A stretch of DNA of 64,000 bases, taken from NCBI RefSeq assembly GCF_020515695.1, contig NZ_JAIWJA010000002.1, forward strand, positions 558,001-622,000, given 5' to 3'. This document shows positions 59,096-64,000 of the stretch, in pieces. The stretch is from Pseudomonas sp. MWU16-30317 (GTDB taxonomy: Bacteria > Pseudomonadota > Gammaproteobacteria > Pseudomonadales > Pseudomonadaceae). Numbering within the stretch: the stretch's first letter is position 1; each line of letters starts with the position of its first letter. Under the pieces are notes generated by a model. It was not told the origin of the DNA. It did not search any database and saw only the letters and a list, made by a program, of their open reading frames with translations. Made by a program: the position numbers and the translations under genes.

Positions 59096-61054
59096 TCACA
59101 GCGGCACTGGCACCCCGATCCAGCGGCCCATGGCGCCGTACACGCCTAATTCCTGCAATACCTCGAACTCTTGCGCACTCTCCACCATCTCCGCAATCAG
59201 CGGCAGATCGATGCTGCGTGTCGTGCGCAGTACCGCGTCGATGAACAGGCGTTTGTCCGGCTGTACATCGATGGCGTGGATATAACTGCCGTCGAGCTTG
59301 AGGTACGCCAACCCCAAGTGGCTGAGATTGCCGATCTGGCTGAACAGCCCGCCAAAGTGCTGCAAGCCGAACGCATATCCACTGCCGATGATCCCCCGGG
59401 CCAGAAACTGCAACGTGGCGGCGACGGGCAGGTTGCGTTCGTCGGCTTCCAGCGTCAGCCAGCGGGCCTGGGCCGGATGGGCATTGAGGGTCTCGATGAT
59501 GGCGGCCATCGCCAGCGGGTCGTTGAGGGTGCTGCTGGACAGGCTCAGGGCCAGGGGTTGCGGCTGGTGCTGCAACGCCACGAGGGTATGCTCGAGCATC
59601 AGGCGATCCAGGCGGGTCGACCAGCCCAGGCGCTGAATCCACGGTAGAAAGCGCCCGGCGGCAATGGCTTCGCCGGTGTTGTCCAGTAGCCGCGCCAGCA
59701 CCTTGCGGTGCACTACGGTGCCTGGGGCGGTGCACGCCACCACCGGTTGGCAATACAGCAGCAATCTGCCTTCGGTGAGTGCCGCATCGATCCAGTCGCG
59801 CCAATCATGGGCGGAGTAGGCCGGCGGATAGGGGTAATCGCTGGACAGATAATCGCTGGACACTGCCCAAGGCTGCTGTGGCTGGGCTTGGGCCATGGCA
59901 AGTGCCTGGTCCAGCTCGCGCATGATCTGATCCCGCGCCTGCCCCGGGTGATAGTCGGTGATCCCTATGAGCGCCACGGGTTGGTGATCGCTGGCACCCG
60001 TCGGGAACAAGGTCGCCACCCGTTGGCTCAGGTCAGCGGCCAACTGCTCGACATCCTGAGCGGTGATGCCCGGCATGAGCAGGCTGAATTCTCCACCGCG
60101 ATTGCGCGCCGGCAGCCATTGCTGGCGATGAGGGGAGCTCATCAACTCGCGCAGCAGGTCGCCGACCGCACGTATGAGGCCATCGGTGTGCTGGCCGCCG
60201 AGGCGCTGATTGATCCCGGCCAGATCGTCAAGGCGCAGGGTCAGCATATAGCCTGGGCCGTTGTGCTCGGTGAGCAGCAAGGCCTGGGTCAGGCGCGCGT
60301 CGAGCAGGCGCCGATTGGCCAGCCCTGTGAGGCTGTCCTGGAAGGCTTCCTCCTGCAGCCGATCGCTGCGCGCGGCCTGCTCGGCGAACAGCTGCTTGAG
60401 TTTGCCGACCATCTGATTCATCGCCAGCACCACGCGGCGCAGTTCCGGGGTGCGGGGAATGTTGTCGAGCAGGCGAAACTCGCGCTGGGCGATGGCGTCG
60501 GCCTGACGCGTCATGTCGTCCAGCGGGCGCAACTGGCGGCGCAATAGCCAGCCGCCGAAAATCGCACTGAGCAGGGCACAACCGCTGAGCCAGGCGAGGC
60601 TGCCCAGGGCCATGTCCCATAATCGTCCCAAAGCGAACCTGGGATGGCTGGCCACTTGCACCTGGGCCGCCTGCTCCCAGCCACGCATGATCAGCGCCGC
60701 GCCTTGCTCGGGGCGCAGGTCCACCAGGCGCGCGAACCAGGCAGGCGCGCCGTCGTCATCGTCGGGGTCGCTGGTGCGTTCGACCATGACCTTGTGATCC
60801 TTGATATTCACCACCCGGATGCTGGCGTAGTAACCGCTATCGAAGATCGATGTGACCATCAGTTCGACCATCGCCGGGTCGTCGATATTGGCAGTAAGGG
60901 TCAATCCCAGTGCGGTGGCGGCATCCTGGGCATGGGCGCGTAACTGGTCCGTCAGTTGCGAGCGCGAGGTCTCCAGGCTGACGATGAAACTGCCACTGAA
61001 CGCCACCACCAGAAACACGCAGATGGCCAGGAACAGTTGTTTGAGCAAAGACAT
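59096..61054 (-). CDS. lapD: c-di-GMP receptor LapD
   Basis: LapD (652 aa) is the inside-out c-di-GMP receptor of the Lap system. It has two helices (about 5-27 and 148-170) around a periplasmic output domain with a GW at 125-126, matching the tryptophan that plugs LapG in P. fluorescens. A HAMP domain, a degenerate GGDEF (RGGEF, 319-323) and a degenerate EAL (KVLARLL in place of EALLR, FGLQHFGGLF in place of DDFG) follow. Both enzyme domains are therefore predicted inactive, the EAL keeping binding. It lies 89 bases after lapG on the same strand. Confidence 0.95.
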   Translation of the reverse strand: MSLLKQLFLAICVFLVVAFSGSFIVSLETSRSQLTDQLRAHAQDAATALGLTLTANIDDPAMVELMVTSIFDSGYYASIRVVNIKDHKVMVERTSDPDDDDGAPAWFARLVDLRPEQGAALIMRGWEQAAQVQVASHPRFALGRLWDMALGSLAWLSGCALLSAIFGGWLLRRQLRPLDDMTRQADAIAQREFRLLDNIPRTPELRRVVLAMNQMVGKLKQLFAEQAARSDRLQEEAFQDSLTGLANRRLLDARLTQALLLTEHNGPGYMLTLRLDDLAGINQRLGGQHTDGLIRAVGDLLRELMSSPHRQQWLPARNRGGEFSLLMPGITAQDVEQLAADLSQRVATLFPTGASDHQPVALIGITDYHPGQARDQIMRELDQALAMAQAQPQQPWAVSSDYLSSDYPYPPAYSAHDWRDWIDAALTEGRLLLYCQPVVACTAPGTVVHRKVLARLLDNTGEAIAAGRFLPWIQRLGWSTRLDRLMLEHTLVALQHQPQPLALSLSSSTLNDPLAMAAIIETLNAHPAQARWLTLEADERNLPVAATLQFLARGIIGSGYAFGLQHFGGLFSQIGNLSHLGLAYLKLDGSYIHAIDVQPDKRLFIDAVLRTTRSIDLPLIAEMVESAQEFEVLQELGVYGAMGRWIGVPVPL

Positions 61055-61143
61055 TCATACCTCCTCGGGGCAAGGTGTGTCTGGCACTGACTGCATTCGG
61101 CCATCGACGGTGAACAACCTGTAGCGGTATTGCGGGTGCGGGG

Positions 61144-61854
61144 TCAGCCCTCACCGATATTGAAACCTTCATTGCGCATTTTTTTCAGTACCCCCTGCCA
61201 ACGCGACAACTGTTTGGGGTCACCGCGGGTGATGGCGCCCGTGAACGGATCGATCAGAAACAACCCCTCCGCATTGAAGGCGTAAACCGGCAGCAGGTCG
61301 TGGCGCTGGGAGGCGGGGAGGATCTGGCCGATGAGGTTGTCGAGCACCAACGGATCGCTGCTGTCGCTGATGTAGTAGCTGAGTACCATGTGCGCCTGAT
61401 TGAGCTTGAGCGACTTGACGTAAGTGATGCGCAGGCGTTCGGCTGGCACCCCTAGCTGGCGCAGGCTGAAATATTTGGCCAGGGCGAAATCTTCGCAATC
61501 ACCAGCGCCCTTGGTCAGGGCTTCCACCGGTGTTGCCCAGTAGTCGACGACGCCCCAGATGCTGAGATCATCTCGAAATCCCAGCTGTTGATTGAAGAAG
61601 CGATTGACCGTTTCCAGTTGTTGTTGCTCCGGCTGGCGGCTGCTGTTCTGCAGCAGCTGCGCCCAGGCTTGCAGGCGCTCCTGAGCGCTGCCAAGGGCGC
61701 CGTGTGATTCGGCGAGGGCGAGTATGCGGCCCATGTCCCAGTTGGCCGCCAGGTGGCCGAACAGAGCGAGACCCACGCACAAGACAACGAGCCGAACGAA
61801 GGGACGGTTCGGCAGCCTTCTTCCTGAAAAAAACCGTCGCGGGTGAAGAGGCAT
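61144..61854 (-). CDS. lapG: Periplasmic cysteine protease LapG
   Basis: LapG (236 aa) is the calcium-dependent transglutaminase-like protease that cuts the adhesin at its dialanine site. The catalytic triad is Cys120 (GAGDCEDFA), His155 (NQAHMVL) and Asp172 (PLVLDN). The calcium-binding residues flanking the Cys (Asp119, Glu121) are conserved. A hydrophobic signal or anchor lies near residues 19-36. It is cotranscribed with lapD. Start MPLHPRRFF has no strong RBS; other starts are possible. Confidence 0.94.
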   Translation of the reverse strand: MPLHPRRFFSGRRLPNRPFVRLVVLCVGLALFGHLAANWDMGRILALAESHGALGSAQERLQAWAQLLQNSSRQPEQQQLETVNRFFNQQLGFRDDLSIWGVVDYWATPVEALTKGAGDCEDFALAKYFSLRQLGVPAERLRITYVKSLKLNQAHMVLSYYISDSSDPLVLDNLIGQILPASQRHDLLPVYAFNAEGLFLIDPFTGAITRGDPKQLSRWQGVLKKMRNEGFNIGEG

Positions 61855-61933
61855 GGTAAATGCGCTCTTTGGTCGAGATCAGAGGAGTCTAGGTCAGGCG
61901 GGGGAGGGCAGGAGGCGTTTCGGGAGCGATCTT

Positions 61934-62002
61934 TGTGGGAGTGGGCGCGCGCGTCCTGCGGCGAAGCCGTTGCAAGCTTCGCGCGCAGACCCCGCTCCCA
62001 CA
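61934..62002. repeat. REP-like palindrome upstream of lapG
   Basis: TGTGGGAG (61934-61941) faces CTCCCACA (61995-62002), with CG-rich complementary inner parts (GCGCGC). It lies between the YecA-like gene end and lapG. Confidence 0.75.
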
Positions 62003-62021
62003 GGATATGTGAAGGGCTGTA

Positions 62022-62609
62022 TCAGTGATGGCGCGGCTTGAGGATTGCCGGTTTTTCGTCCGGGGCGTTGCACAGCAGGTACAGCGCGGTCAGCGCCTCC
62101 GGGATCTGCACGATCATGTCGTCCATCAAATTGGCATCGGCGGCGATATCGGCAAACTCGGGTTGCTCGTCGAACAGCCCGGAACCGACCATGATCGGCA
62201 GGAGCATTTCGCTGACTTCGTCTTCCGCCGTCTCGAACCAGGCCGCTTCGCGCAGGAACACGCCTTCCATGAAGCCGATGCACCAGCCGCGCAGGTCCGA
62301 GTCATCCGGGTCGTCACCCAGATCCAGGTCGCAAGGTAGCTCGAACTCCTCGTCGCTGGCCAGTTGACGGGCGATGTGCGCCTTGAGGGCCAGCAGCGTC
62401 GACTCGATGGCATCGCGCTCGGTGTTGTCGGCGTAGTGTGGCTCTTCGGCGAACAGGGCGTCGATCCACTCGCGATCGGGCACCACATCGGCGCAGATCG
62501 ACAGGGCAGTCAAATAGCCATGCGCGGCCACGTAATCCAGCGCTTCTTCGTGCAGCTCGTCGGCGTCGAGGAAGACTTGCAGGCGGGTGAGTTGCTCAGC
62601 GAAGGACAT
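62022..62609 (-). CDS. YecA/UPF0149 family protein
   Basis: A 195-aa acidic, soluble protein of the UPF0149/YecA family (WCIGFMEGVFLREAAWF, then EALTALYLLCNAPDEKPA). The ATG at 62609 (MSFAEQLTRLQVF) is the family start. The open frame extends upstream to 63941 only as a shadow of recQ. It lacks the SEC-C zinc tail of many YecA proteins. Function is unknown. It is divergent from recQ, as in P. putida, where this pair neighbours a TolC-type lapE gene. Confidence 0.87.
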   Translation of the reverse strand: MSFAEQLTRLQVFLDADELHEEALDYVAAHGYLTALSICADVVPDREWIDALFAEEPHYADNTERDAIESTLLALKAHIARQLASDEEFELPCDLDLGDDPDDSDLRGWCIGFMEGVFLREAAWFETAEDEVSEMLLPIMVGSGLFDEQPEFADIAADANLMDDMIVQIPEALTALYLLCNAPDEKPAILKPRHH

Positions 62610-62864
62610 TGGATGACTACCTTGGGAATATACGATGGTGAATTCTAGGCTTTGTAAGGCCCGCGCGCCACCCGCGCGGCCAACTATGGGCTTACCAGCG
62701 GTCACGCGGGCGGTGCCCTGCGCTGCGGACGGGTCGGGTATACTGCTGCGGTTCGTGACCGTGGCGGTGTTCCTGTAACGCTCGCTTACGTGTTTTTTAG
62801 TGTAGTGCGGTGATTTTTCATTCAGCCTGACGGCCGAATGGTTCTGCGATTTCTGGAGTTTTTC

Positions 62865-64000
<1,136 letters not shown>

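Overview
This window is chromosomal DNA from a Pseudomonas, most likely from the fluorescens/putida/syringae side of the genus. The basis is gene order and protein identity. Long blocks follow the order known from P. aeruginosa (htpX, aminotransferase, msrB, gpx, sagS, DUF815, GAF; then comEC, exbB/exbD, lpxK, kdsB, ptp, murB, rne, rluC, sppA, maf, yceD, rpmF, plsX, fabD, fabG, acpP, fabF, pabC, mltG, tmk, holB, pilZ, tatD). The DNA is GC-rich, and Pseudomonas-type REP palindromes sit between convergent genes. No insertion sequence, prophage or CRISPR array was seen. Species cannot be fixed from the sequence alone.

Layout. Bases 1-7140 hold the htpX start, an alanine-type aminotransferase, three peroxide/methionine-sulfoxide repair genes (msrB, gpx and a free-Met-R-SO reductase), a SagS-like hybrid kinase, a DUF815 ATPase and an unknown membrane coiled-coil protein. 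Bases 7369-7913 hold a tandemly duplicated tRNA-Glu/tRNA-Gly pair with a clear promoter and terminator. Bases 7914-14753 hold a near-empty segment, a PA2817-like protein, a large FadE, a LysE-type remnant, a GST, a YadGH-type ABC exporter and a DUF2062 protein. Bases 14906-22336 are a tightly packed plus-strand run (comEC, exbBD, lpxK, Trm112-like, kdsB, ptp, murB, nucleotidyltransferase). Bases 22399-26550 are RNase E with a leader of about 680 nt. Bases 26551-40247 run from rluC through the fatty-acid cluster to tatD. Bases 40294-40412 look like the sRNA RgsA. Bases 40608-47823 hold a TetR regulator, a lipoprotein, DUF1285, an EAL-CBS-GGDEF protein, Prc and a quinone oxidoreductase. Bases 47985-61854 are a complete Lap-type adhesion locus. 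The window closes with a YecA-like protein and the start of recQ.

How the genes work together. The most notable system is the adhesion locus. One compact LapA-like adhesin (about 1839 aa, with a TAAG LapG site near residue 117) lies beside its own type I secretion machine (LapE, LapB, LapC), its periplasmic protease LapG and the degenerate c-di-GMP receptor LapD. In the characterised Lap model, c-di-GMP bound to LapD sequesters LapG, so the adhesin stays on the surface. When c-di-GMP falls, LapG cuts the adhesin and the cell lets go. The same window also carries a SagS-like biofilm kinase, an EAL-GGDEF enzyme and the RgsA candidate. Other points worth checking are two probably leaderless transcripts (yceD operon and rluC), the long rne leader, and inverted repeats in the adhesin leader and after the PA2817-like gene.
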